From Dryomyza anilis (lineage: Eukaryota > Arthropoda > Insecta > Diptera > Dryomyzidae): 64,000 nt of DNA. The position numbers and the translations under genes were made by a program. Position 1 is the first letter of the stretch, and the number at the start of each line of letters is the position of its first letter. Under the pieces are notes generated by a model that made no database searches, was not told the DNA's origin, and saw nothing but the letters and a program-made list of their open reading frames with translations. Positions 46,361-56,950 of the stretch are shown here, piece by piece. The stretch lies in the NCBI GenBank assembly GCA_951804985.1, contig OX638132.1:84014696-84078695 (forward strand). The letters are read 5' to 3'.

Positions 46361-47209
46361 GATAGTTAGAGAGGCCTTTTAGTTTGACATATTTGTCGAA
46401 TCTTGTACAATACAAGCTATCGTACAATTTCAGCCTATTTGATATTTCATATTTAATTTTCATATTTAATTTCCAAATTTCTTGTTTAAATTAATTTAAA
46501 GCAACATTATTTAAATAAAATATATAAAAAAATTAAATAAAAAAAAACATATGAAATATTAATTTATATGATAAATCTATTTTTTTAATATTCTTGATAA
46601 ATAAACAGTACATTTTTAAATTAATTTTTAAAAATTTCATCTCATATCACACACAGCAAACGCTTTGGTGTGATAAAATTTACTAGTAGCCTGTATAAAA
46701 AGAAAAATATTTAAAGAAGAAAAACTAAAAACTTAGTCAGTAAAGCCGTGAACGCCTAGGTTCTCGTTTAATCCTTATGAGAGACAAATTGGTTTTAAAG
46801 TGTAAATTCTTGGTTTCACAACGACACTGTTGAACAAATGATGAACAAATCGAATAAATCATTAAATGCACAATTAAGAGAGACAACTGTGATTATATTC
46901 GAGTGAAACGCGTATTAATTAGAAATTCGTCCCTTTGACCACGCATCTTAAGAACACAAAACCGGCAAGCTGGAGGGTTACAATCAAAGGTGAGTGCAAG
47001 AAAATACTTTTATTATGAAAAATGTTGCGAATTACAAAAAAAAATATTAATAAATAAAATATTTAATGAATTGTGAAAATTATAAAAAAATAATTAAATA
47101 AAACAATTTAATTGTTAAACATCTTTATTTCAAATTTTTAATTTGTACGATGAATTTGAAATTATAAGAAAAATTTAATTAATTTTTAATGTTGAGATTT
47201 TTAATGCGA

Positions 47210-47335
47210 ATTTTTATTTTTAAAATAAATTTTTATTTTTCATGAAAATTTAAATTTTGATTTTTCATGAAAATTTAAATTTTGATTTTTTATGAAAATT
47301 TAAATTTTGATTTTTCATGAAAATTTAATTTTTTC
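47210..47335 (+). repeat. Short tandem repeat, about 27 bp, four copies
   Basis: AAATTTAAATTTTGATTTTT and CATGA follow each other four times with few differences. Confidence 0.75.
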
Positions 47336-47383
47336 ATGTACAATAAATTTTTTATCATATTAGAGTATAGATAAAATTTAATA

Positions 47384-47610
47384 AAGGGTTTTTCAATAAG
47401 AGCGCTACAAAAGTTTTTTTCAAGGGTTTTTCAACAGGGACGCTACAAAAGTAGAGCGACAGAGACAGCAAACGACGCCATATTTCTTGCCGTTCTTTTG
47501 ACATTTCTCTTTAGTAAGGTTTGCCATTTCATGTTGGAAAGATATGCGAGCCAACAACGAGTCGAAATTATTAAAATTTACTACCGAAATTCGAATTCGT
47601 ATATCTTTCC

Positions 47611-47611
<1 letters not shown>
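47384..47611. mobile_element. Mariner-derived MITE, truncated at a TA microsatellite
   Basis: Begins after TA at 47382-47383 with the doubled terminus (outer CAATAAGAGCGC, inner CAACAGGGACGC). The first arm and centre are intact and include the transposase start region, open here as ...ERYASQQRVEIIKIYYRN. The second arm stops at TATATCTTTCCAT, where a TA repeat starts; about 130 bp that should follow are missing. Confidence 0.88.

Positions 47612-47647
<36 letters not shown>
47612..47647 (+). repeat. (TA)n microsatellite
   Basis: About seventeen uninterrupted TA dinucleotides joined directly to the broken end of the MITE. Confidence 0.9.
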
Positions 47648-47652
<5 letters not shown>

Positions 47653-47819
47653 AAACTTAAGATTTAGTAAAAGTTTTTTTTTTTTGTGACAACTTTAGTT
47701 TTTATTGAAAATTTTAAAATTTGATAAATTCGAGTTAAAATTCGACTGAAAATTTAAATTTCAAGTATCTCTACTAAATATAATACCTAATAAATAAAGA
47801 TACTAAAGAAGATTTAGAT

Positions 47820-48040
47820 CCAGTTTTTCAGCAGAAGTTTAAACTTAGTTTAAACTTTTCAAAATTTTAAAAGCCTATAATTCGTAATAGAAACGGACGA
47901 ATGTCTTGAAATTTTACAGTGAGATATTCATTTAGTAATCATGGAATATGGCATTTTAAGAAAGTGTGATTTAATGACTAAACACGAAATTACATCTTGT
48001 TTAAACTACGTTTATTTTGAAAATGTCACTTAAAAAACTG
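47820..48040 (-). mobile_element. MITE-like repeat, copy 2
   Basis: Inverse of 19722-19937. Ends CAGTTTTTCAGCAGAAGTTT and CACTTAAAAAACTG form a short imperfect terminal inverted repeat. Shares GTTTAAACTTAGTTTAAAC, CGAATGTCTTGAAATTT and ACTAAACACGAAATTACAT with copy 1. Confidence 0.65.
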
Positions 48041-48059
48041 AACCTAAAAGGTTTGAATT

Positions 48060-48560
48060 TGTTTAGAAAACATTTGGAATTTTTGTGAACTCAGAATTTA
48101 TAGTGAACATTTATTTTATATAGTGAAAATTTTGGATTTCTCAAAAACATAAATTTTAGTGGAAATTTAGACAATTACGAAAAAAAAATATATGGTATTT
48201 AAGTTTTTTTTTACTGACAATTTAAATTTTGGTTCAGATTTAAATTTTCGGTTAAATTTGTATTCTAAGTAAAAATTGATTTTTAGTGAATATTTGAACA
48301 TTTTAAGCAAAATTTTAATTTTAATAAACATTTGAGTTTTAAGTGAAAATTTGATTTTTAGTGAACTTTTGAATATTTAGTGAACTTATGATTTTTTAGT
48401 GAGCACTTGAATTTTAAGTGACAATTTGATTTTTTAGTGAACATTTGAATTTTTAGTGAATTTTTGAATTTTTAGTGAACATTCGAAATATAAGTAGAGA
48501 TTTGAATTTTATATAGAAATTTGAAATCTTTGTTTTAATTAGTGATGATTCGATTTTTTG
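48060..48560 (+). repeat. Second TTTTTAGTGAACATTTGAA minisatellite
   Basis: The same type of word as at 45800-46360, with AACATTTGAATTTTTAGTGA units repeated irregularly. The two arrays are separated by about 1.7 kb that includes two MITEs. Confidence 0.65.
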
Positions 48561-49704
48561 ATGGAGATTTGTATTTTTTGTGGTCATTTTTGTTTGTAGT
48601 GAAAATTAAGAAATTAAAAATTGGGTTTATTTATTTTGAGTAAAATTTTCTTGTTTTTAAAATTGGCTTTTGTGTGACTTTTAAATCATTTTCATTATAA
48701 ATATTCAGAATTGCACAAAATGTTAATTTATGAATTTTGCTAAAATTCTTATAGAATACATTAATAAAAAACTTTGTTTAATAAAGTTTTTAAAAACGTC
48801 AACTTTAAAATCACGATGATTAAAATATACAAAGGTTTTTTTTTTGCCAAACCCAATAAATGTGGAAAATAAAAATGTTGCAAATAAAACTAACAAAATG
48901 TAGGGTTCAATTGCTATAAAGCGATTTTTTTTTTGTACAAGAAAGGAAATGTAAAATTTTTTGAAGATATTAACTTGTTTTGACATTTGTTAGTTTTAAC
49001 ACTTTAACGACATTTTTATGTTACAGCCAATAATTGTATCAGACAATAATTGTTTCAGCGTTTTAAGGCTTTGAAATATCGACTTCTTTAAGTGTCGTCA
49101 TATTGCACGGATCTCTTAACATATGTTTCATAATTCAACATAACAAAATCCACTAGCATAAAATCCATTTGATACAAAATTCACTTTTTTTTGACAAAAC
49201 TCTAAATTCTAGAAATTCACCTGTAAAAACCTACCGAACAAAATCTAGTATCATATATCAATTTTTTTTTCGTACAAATTCTACCTGTTATTTGTGAGAC
49301 CAATGTGAGACCATTTAAAACTATTTTTTTTAACTCAATTGTTTTCTAGCCAAATGTAATATATTTTTTTTTATTGAAAAGTTATAAATAAAACATTTCG
49401 CTATTTTACAATACGCTAAATTTACAACCTTTTGAGTCTCTTCCGTCCGGAACTTGAGTAGCAAAACTGTAAAACCACAGTATAAAAAATATAAAAAAAA
49501 TAAAAAAACTTAAAAATCTGGAAACTGGAATCGTAGTAATAATAATTAATAAGGAATTAATTTAACTTCGTTTCGCCTGCGTATTTCTTAAAAATTCTAC
49601 ACTATAATGCTTATAGTTTTTACGACATACGCAGTAGATATGAAGGGAAATGAATACCCTTAATATTGTCAGATACAAATTGTTTTTAGTAAAACCAAAA
49701 TCGT
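48561..49704. other. AT-rich DNA, nothing recognised
   Basis: No gene. The minus-strand frame at 48723-48986 is rich in F, K and I as expected by chance. Confidence 0.5.
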
Positions 49705-50095
49705 AGTGCAAATTTCCATACGGAACGTCCGGAAATATTCTGTGATTTATTATGAAATAACTGTAAACTTTAGAAACAAAGTGTACACTTAAAAAATAAA
49801 GTAAATTGTCTCAGCTAAGTTCGTAGATTACTCAAAAAAATAATTTTAACGCAAAAAGTATTTTTAGAAAAAAAATTGTTGTGATAATTTCTTACGGAAC
49901 CTTGTCGCATCCGGAAATTTTCTGTGATTTATTATGAAAAAACTATACACTTTAGGAACTAAGTGTGTATATAACTTAAAAAGCACATGATTTCAGCTAT
50001 TTTTCTAAATAATTCAAAAAAATAATTTGTACGCAACATTCGCTGACTTTTTCGAATTTCCATAACAACCTTGACATGCATCCGGATTAACCAAT
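49705..50095 (+). repeat. Tandem repeat of about 182 bp, two and a part copies
   Basis: TCTGTGATTTATTATGAAA, the AACTAAGTGT-type block and TTTCAGCTA recur at 49740 and 49922. AATTTCCATA...CATCCGGA recurs a third time at about 50057-50090. Confidence 0.75.
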
Positions 50096-50264
50096 ATTTA
50101 ATTTATATCTCAATACTACTTACACAATTTTAAAACTACTTGCACAAAAAAAAAATCAAGTAAACTTATTAAATTTCCTTCGAGATATTAAAGTTTGAAT
50201 CGTACGAAACCCCAGTCCGAAACCCCAGGAAATGCCAATATCGGTATTCAAATGAACACGTATT

Positions 50265-50860
50265 TTTGCAGGCATTAACATGTATGTTTCGAATTTCATG
50301 TAAACATTATATATAATTGATTGATAAATCATTTGTAAACAGGGTTGTATTGATACTTGAACAGTGTTGTAATGAGCTCTGACTTACATTATAATATCCC
50401 GGAAACATTTTAATGTTGCCCCTCTTAAAATTGAGTATGTTCTAATGGAAACATAGTAATTACTACAACCAAATAAAATAAATATTTGAACCGAAACATA
50501 AATATGTTCAAAATAAAACATGATTTTGAACGACCTGAATATAAATATGGGCTCTCCCAAACATAATTTTGCAGGCATTAATATTTATGTTTGGAATTTC
50601 ATGTAAACATTATATATAATTGACTGATAAATCATTTTTAAACAGGGTTTGACACTTAAACAGTGTTGTAATGAGCTCTGACTTACATTATAATATCCCG
50701 GAAACATTTTAATGTTGCCCCTTAAAATGGAGTATGTTCTAATGGAAACATAATAATTAGTACATCCAAACAAAATAAATACTTGAACCGAAACATAAAT
50801 ATGTTCAAAATAAAAGATGATTTTGAACGACCTGAATATAAATATGTTTCCAGTGAAACA
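50265..50860 (+). repeat. Tandem duplication, offset 302 bp
   Basis: TTTTGCAGGCATTAA, AACAGTGTTGTAATGAGCTC, AATATCCCGGAAACATTTTA and GAACCGAAACATAAATATG occur at 50266-50555 and 50568-50850 with few changes. Two similar minus-strand frames (64 and 105 codons) lie in the two copies; their likeness is explained by the duplication, not by coding. Confidence 0.88.
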
Positions 50861-51409
50861 TATCAGTTGTTTCAGTTCAAAAATTAAGTAGTATGTTTGC
50901 ATAGAAACATATTTAAATATTTTTGGAAAGAAATCCTGAAAATAAAATAAAAATAAAATGTTGTTTTTTTATTAATTTTTTTTTTTAAATCTTTAAACAT
51001 GCACAGTGGGAATTTATAATAATTGAATTCATATACAAATTTTTAAAAACATAAATAAATAATTGGTTTAAAACTGCAAGTACAAGTGACAGCATCAATG
51101 AATGCACAATTGCACCAGCAGACGCTAAACCAGAGGATCCAGGCTCGCTTTATATTTGGTACAGTTACAGTTGATCTCAGTACAGCACATAGCGTAGGCA
51201 AGGAATTCACGGTGGCTTTTGTAAAAAAACATCCCAAATTCTGTTTGAAAATCGAAACACTGATTTTTATTTGTGGTTTTTTCACTTTAGTTTCAGAAAT
51301 TATATACCGCACTATATTATATTATACTCTGTTACTATTAGTATTTTTTAAAACACAATTTATATATTTATTTAATTTACAAATAACAAAATTATTACCG
51401 ACGCGAACA
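50861..51409. other. Unassigned DNA with a GC-richer core
   Basis: 51080-51235 is GC-richer than the flanks. It lies in the first third of a 165-codon plus-strand frame (51086-51583), which reads MTASMNAQLHQQTLNQR and later HSVGKEFTVAFVKKHP, then degenerates into hydrophobic residues and runs into a tandem repeat. I do not recognise a family; it could be an old coding fragment. Confidence 0.3.
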
Positions 51410-51730
51410 CGTTTTCTCAACGAACAACAAAAGACACGTACGCAGAAAATGCCGATCAACGAGTGTCAACTTTATATACAAGAATTATTTTTTTGCTTCT
51501 TTTCGAACATCAGTATGTTTAAAATGACCCTTTACATATTTCAAACGACGACAAAAGAGACGTGGGTAGAAAATTCTGCTTAACGAGTGCCAACTTCGTA
51601 TACAAGAAGAATGTTGCAAGAATACATTTATTTAAATCAATTTTTTTTTGTTTGTTTTTAAACATCAATATGTTCAAACGATGGCAAAGGATGGCTTAGG
51701 TAGAAAATGCTGCACAACGTTGCTAACTTC
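51410..51730 (+). repeat. Diverged tandem repeat of about 135 bp, three copies
   Basis: CGACAAAAGAGACGTGGGTAGAAAAT, GCT/CGATCAACGAGTG/TGC(C/T)AACTT and AACATCAATATGTTNAAA words recur in order at about 51415, 51545 and 51675 with substantial divergence. Confidence 0.6.
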
Positions 51731-52059
51731 GTCAGTCGATAAATTATCGAATTAAGACGAGCGTTGCGAACATACGTTGTATTTAGATTTGATTAGCATT
51801 TTCTGTGTTTCGAAACATAGTTTTAACCAAGTAAATTGCCAAGAAAAAGTTTATTCATATGCAATTACAATTTCATGTTGGTATTGTAACATATTTATGG
51901 TAAATTTGACGGATTCTGCTAGAGAATTTAATAATGTTTACACGTGAACAAAAATAAATACGATTTCGATTATAATTTAATTACACTTCATTCCTTATAC
52001 ATGTATGGTCATTTCGTATTACTTTTAAATTACATTCAAACATATTCAAACAAATCTTT
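51731..52059. other. AT-rich DNA, nothing recognised
   Basis: No gene or nameable repeat. Confidence 0.5.
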
Positions 52060-52270
52060 TCTATCCGTGGATGAAAATTCTTTCAATATTAAAAGTTTGC
52101 AGTAATTTTTATAATTTATAAATCCAGGGGACCTCTGGACCAATTATAATATATGTGTAGTATGCTTAGTCCGACTATAATTTTCATAATTCTTACTAAC
52201 ATCAACTATCAAATTTTTCCTACTTCAAAATTTCCCATGTGACCTATATTTCTGGTTTAATTTATGAATG
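52060..52270 (+). mobile_element. TATACCC-family 3' part
   Basis: AGTTTGCAGTAATTTTTA, CAGGGGACCTCTGGACC, TAATATATGTGTAGTATGC, AGTCCGACTATAATTTTC and TTCCCATGTGACCTATATT match the 3' half of the copy at 17240 with divergence. Confidence 0.65.
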
Positions 52271-55200
52271 CATGTAAAAAAAAATAATCAACGAATTTTA
52301 CAATTATTTTTATAATTGATATTTATTTTGTATCTCTTTAACAGAAATGAATTTTGTAAATCATTTATTGACATTTTTTTTTTATTTTTTATTATAAAAC
52401 GAAAACATTTTGATTATTCCACCCACCTATTTAAAATAAATTTACGTCACCGTTTATAATAAAATACAGTTGAAACTACCGTCCAACATAGAAAGTTAAT
52501 GCATCGGAAATAATAGTTCATTAATGAGCGATGTGTTGGACAAAAATTAACAATAAAAAAAACTTGTTAATTACCAACAGAACAAAAAATTAAACTTACA
52601 TTAATTGCGACAATAAAAATCGCATGACCCTATAAACAAAAAATTTGATGACAATCATATTAACAATTAAATCAGCGCTTTCATAAATATATAAATACAA
52701 AGAAGAAAAAAACAGTAATAACGTGTTGTAAAATGCAATTAATTTTACGTTTCATCAGCAAGGACGAACGACAAAAACAGTTTCCAGTCGTTGTCTGTGG
52801 ACTATGTGAAATATATGCAATAACGTTAAATGAAGCTATTAAAACTGATTCTGTTTCTACAACTGACAATTTAAATTTAAACCCTACCGATCGAGTTACG
52901 AGACACGAGGACTATGTTTCCTTTTAGAGCTTGTTAATAAAATACGATGTCACGAAATGTGACTGTAACTACAACTCATTTTAATGTAAAACAACTGTTA
53001 TGAATCGTTGTCTACAGGCGTAACAACCATATTACAGACCGTTTAACAAGACCCTCCACTACAGTAGTAAGTGTAACCGTAAATTTTACTGTCACTCCAA
53101 CCGTTCCTTCGTTCGTTCGTCCATTTGTTGCCGCGGTCTCTGTCTGTCACTGGCTGTTTGAATACGTGTTAATTGGCGCCTGCAGTTGGCTTGAATTTTT
53201 ATTGTGTGAAATACAATTTAATTTTTTGTTCTGTTCACAATAATATGACAATTCTTTTATAAAGAAAATTCAATTATAAAACAATATTCGTTTGTAATAA
53301 ACAACTGTGAATGTATTAAAATGCAATATTTCAATTGTAATTTAATAAGTTTTACTTTGTAAACGATGCTGCATAAAAAAATGTTTCATAAAAAACTTAT
53401 ACGACTGAATAAAATTCAATTTTGGCTTTTTTTTTTAAACTCTTTATTTTTTTTTTTTGATTTTAAATGAAAAATTTTATAAGAATTTAACATTTCTATG
53501 CACATTTATTCGAAAACCGAAATTCGGATGGGGATTTAATTGAATTTCACGTATTCACGGAATTATAATGCCGTATATTTATAGGATTTCTTAAAAATGT
53601 CTTTTAATTTCATTTGGAATTTACTGAATTCCGAATGTGAAATCGTAATTAATCTAGAAAAATCTACATTTTATTTAAAAAATTCTCAATTGCAATTGAA
53701 AATGTACTGTGCAAGATCAAATATAACTTTCAACAGTTATACAATTTAAATTATAGAAAATAGAAAGCGTATCTTTAGTTCAATATTATTCTAACTTTAG
53801 TTCAATAATATTCAATAAGATGCGTACCTTTAGTTCGATACTATACAAACTGTTAATATAATATGTTGTTGTACCATAAATGTTATAATGTACTCTTTTA
53901 GTTAAAATAATCAAGGCCTATAAATATTGATTTAAAAGGGTATTAAAGTTTTTATATGTCACATAGTGAGATATTTATTATTATAGGAGAAAAAATATTA
54001 AAATAATAGTATGTATACCGTTAAATTCAATAATATTGAAATTATTAAGTTAATAGAACTGAATTTTTTAAATACTTCAAATGCACTAGAAAACTTTTCG
54101 ATCAATATGAAAAAACTATTAATGCTTGAACCATAAAATCAATGGTCTTAATGGTACATTTTCTTCTGAGTGTATCAGAGTATTATTTATCATTTCACTT
54201 AGAATTTAATACATTAATGCATTGATTTCGAAACACATTTGGACCAAGAGCAATATATATTCCTAGCTCTTGCAAATTTATTTCCCATCTTCTTGCTGAT
54301 TTGTCTGGTATGTAGCACTCTTCGATTTCTCTGCCATTTATGTCATGTGGTGTAAAGTACTGCAAATGTCCAAAGGATACCGTTTGGTCCGATGCCAACG
54401 TACAAATCATTCAATTCTTCATCTTCTTCTCCACTTAAATATTTAACCAACATCAAGTTTTTATAAATTCTGATGGAACACTTTAATCTTAACATGGTCG
54501 ATTAGTCCTATTTGTACAGGGTGCATGCAGCAACGAGCCTTCTTTTTTTTACTCTTCCCCACCTCAAACTCCTCCTTCAACACTTTACTTTGACCAAATA
54601 TTTGTAGTTCATACGATTTTGTGTCTGTAGTCTGGGAGGGAGATATATGTGTCGACTGGCTGTTGCCTCATGTTGGAAACACAAACAGCGACCGGCCAGT
54701 TGATGTTTCCATTCAAATGGGTTAAAGTGCAAACCTTAAATTTCATCGACAAGAGTGGCCAAACGTCTGTCCTGTTACTTCTTCGGCTCGTGCCTTGTTT
54801 CCTGCGACTCATCGATGCCCCACAAGGATGCGGCGTGTGTTGAACATGTGTGCTGGTGCTCTGTGCCGCCGCCATGCTCAGCTGACTGTGTAAAAGCCAA
54901 AGTCAGCTGACCAAGTTAAGCCACACAAACTGCAGAAGATGTAGCAGTCAAGGCAGATGAAAAAGAAGAAGACTAAAATTATGTCCTGTGAAAAACACAC
55001 AAGTGTGAGAATTTGTGGTGCTACATTTAAAGGGGGAGCAGACCGTAGCAGAATGTTAGCGGTGCTGGTGGAATAAAGCGATATCTAGAGCAAGACAACG
55101 GCTCGAAATGGATTGTTTTGGGGTGCTGGTACTCGTAAATAATTTGAATTCAATGAGAACAAGTGGAGGAAAAAAGGTTTTTTTATATTTTTTTTATATT

Positions 55201-55616
55201 GCATTTACATTGAAAAAGAGTGTATAGAGCAAAAAGAGGTTGAGAATGAGTATCGTGTTCGGAAAAATCTCTGTTAGTGTTGGCTGATAAAAATGTCCTT
55301 TTAGCGGTTTTCTTCTTTCAAGCACATATTGATGGACGTGCATTTGTTGTAGTTACTATTCTTTCAGTGGTTGTTATTGCTGTTGTTTGCTCTGGTATGT
55401 TCGTGTTGAACAGCGATTTGATTAACTCTTTGTCTGGCTTAAAAGAATCAAGCCGGATGATTTAAGAGCTCCGATCTTGATGAAGATCAGTGCGTTTTTG
55501 GCGTTGAAAATGGTTTTCTTTAAAGTGGTTTTCTTTCAGTGGCGCTGGTATTGATGGTGGGTTGGAATTACAATTTGGATTTATGTGTTCATGTTCGTGA
55601 TTGGATTGGGAATTCG
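52271..55616. other. Unassigned intergenic DNA
   Basis: No gene recognised. A 64-codon frame (52733-52927, plus) and overlapping minus-strand frames at 54343-54495 (50 codons) and 54195-54410 (71 codons) have protein-like composition but no domain. 54500-55100 is GC-richer, and the short frames on both strands there (54609-54875, 54649-54843) overlap and cannot both be real. Confidence 0.35.
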
Positions 55617-55887
55617 TAATAATTTTAAAAGATTGGCACAACAGCTCTAAATAACCGTTGGTCTGTCTATCGCCATTTGAACTTTACGTGTTGTCTTTTT
55701 ACCCAACCTGGTTACCCTGAATGCCGAATTTGAACGGCGGAGCTGAAGTGGACAACTTCTTCCAGGGAATATCTCGGAAGTTTCCAAAGGTCTTTTTCTC
55801 TTTTGCTTTGAATAGACGCGGGATTTGAGCTCGGACACTTTTAGTTCTTTGTTTAGCGCATAAATCTCTGAGTTACGAGCATTACTT
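55617..55887 (-). mobile_element. SINE, diverged copy
   Basis: On the minus strand: TAATGCTCGTAACTCAGAGA (A-box position), GAGCTCAAATCCCGCGTC (B-box position), then the body with CCGCCGTTCAAATTCGGCAT, and TTAAAATTATTA at the tail. More diverged than the copy at 56083. It is the first of a row of same-orientation copies. Confidence 0.7.
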
Positions 55888-56082
55888 TAAAAATACCGAA
55901 CAGTTACAGCATAACAACTCTAAAGGCGAATTTACACAATAGAGAAAATATCTAGAGATAAAGGAAAAAATCTCATAGAGTTGTGTAAACACTACAAGAG
56001 CTCTACGGTTGGGAGCTCTACGGTAGCTTTTATCTTTATCTCCAGTTAATTTCTCTATCGTGTATTCTAGGCTTAAAGAAAC

Positions 56083-56373
56083 TAGTTACAGTTCTATTAG
56101 AACTTAGTCCGAGCTCTCTCACCACATGAGCTGTACGTGTCATATTTGTACTCAAAGTGGTGGGAACTACAGCTTAATGCCAAATCCTAACGGCGGGTAA
56201 GACATTTTCACAGGCAATGTTTACTCTCATAGGTTAGCCATGGACTGCTGAGAGGTAGCGTCGCATAGAAAAAATGTTTTCTATGAAAAAGATGTTGACA
56301 GTAACAGGGATCGAACCCGGGACCTTTTGATTCGTAGTTCAACGAGCTAACCAAACGCCCCACCGACGCTACG
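56083..56373 (-). mobile_element. tRNA-derived SINE, complete copy
   Basis: The best full-length copy, about 290 bp on the minus strand. The tRNA-like head has the A box GGTTAGCTCGTTGAAC (complement at 56338-56353) and B box CGGGTTCGATCCCTG (complement at 56305-56319) at tRNA-like spacing. Next come AACATCTTTTTCATAG, GCGACGCTACCTCTCAGCAG, the CTTACCCGCCGTTAGGATTT block, GTACAAATATGACACG and GAGAGAGCTCGGAC. No coding capacity. It should be transcribed by RNA polymerase III and moved by a partner LINE, which is not identifiable from the tail. Confidence 0.9.
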
Positions 56374-56377
56374 CCAC

Positions 56378-56575
56378 CTTTTCAATTGGGCTTGTTATAC
56401 TTCTACTCAAAATAGTGATTCCTATTGTTTAATGCCGAATTTGAACAACGAGAGTGAGTTTATTTGTCAAAGAAATGTCTTCGATGTATCCCATTGTCTG
56501 GCGAACGGTCTTTTGTATTTTTGATGTTGATTCGATCATGGAATGTAGTCCACTAACCTCTGAGCTATGAACGTT
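56378..56575 (-). mobile_element. SINE, shortened copy
   Basis: Minus strand: CATAGCTCAGAGGTTAGTGG (A box), TCCATGATCGAATCAACATC at the B-box position, then a shortened body with GTTCAAATTCGGCATTAAAC. It directly adjoins the copy at 56083-56373. Confidence 0.65.
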
Positions 56576-56584
56576 TTTTTAAAA

Positions 56585-56775
56585 ACACCGTTTTGTAACA
56601 GCAATTCAGCATCTACAGAACCTGTAGCATTTTTAGATATCAACATTTCTACTCATTGAAACGACACTAGTTCGTCTCTTTTTCAAGGCAATTTCTCAAA
56701 GGTTTCTAAATGTCTGTCTTTGTCTCTTCAATATTTTATTTTGACAGTTGCGGGACTCAATCATAAAGCTGTAGT
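56585..56775 (-). mobile_element. SINE remnant
   Basis: CTTTATGATTGAGTCCCGCAAC (minus strand, B-box position), AGACAAAGACAGACATTTAG and TTGAGAAATTGCCTTG parallel the copy at 55617-55887. Its A-box region is not clear. Confidence 0.45.
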
Positions 56776-56787
56776 TATAATGGACAT

Positions 56788-56950
56788 ACGTTCTCAAATG
56801 TCACCGAAACGGAACGTCACGTCACGTAACAATCCAAATGCTACGGATCTTTACATCCCGACCACTTACGTCATATTCAGTATAACCATTTATAAGATGT
56901 ACGTATTTATCGGAACGTTACGTCCCGTTCCGATGACATTTGAGCACGTT
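56788..56950. mobile_element. Hairpin element rich in ACGT
   Basis: TTCTCAAATGTCACCGAAAC GGAACGTCACG at the left is complementary to CGTCCCGTTCCGATGACATTTGAGC at the right, about 163 bp in all, with many CACGTAAC/GTTACGT words. A short MITE is likely. Confidence 0.65.

Noticed and set aside
50384..50902. Two similar minus-strand frames (FIFRSFKI...YFEHIYVSV) suggesting a duplicated gene
   Set aside because: They coincide with a 302-bp tandem DNA duplication; likeness extends outside the frames and no motif or start context supports coding.
51086..51583. 165-codon frame as a gene
   Set aside because: Only its first third has gene-like composition; the rest runs through AT-rich DNA and into a tandem repeat. 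Kept as an unassigned fragment.
56300..56373. tRNA gene on the minus strand
   Set aside because: A and B boxes are present but acceptor stem pairing is absent and the sequence continues as the SINE; not a functional tRNA.
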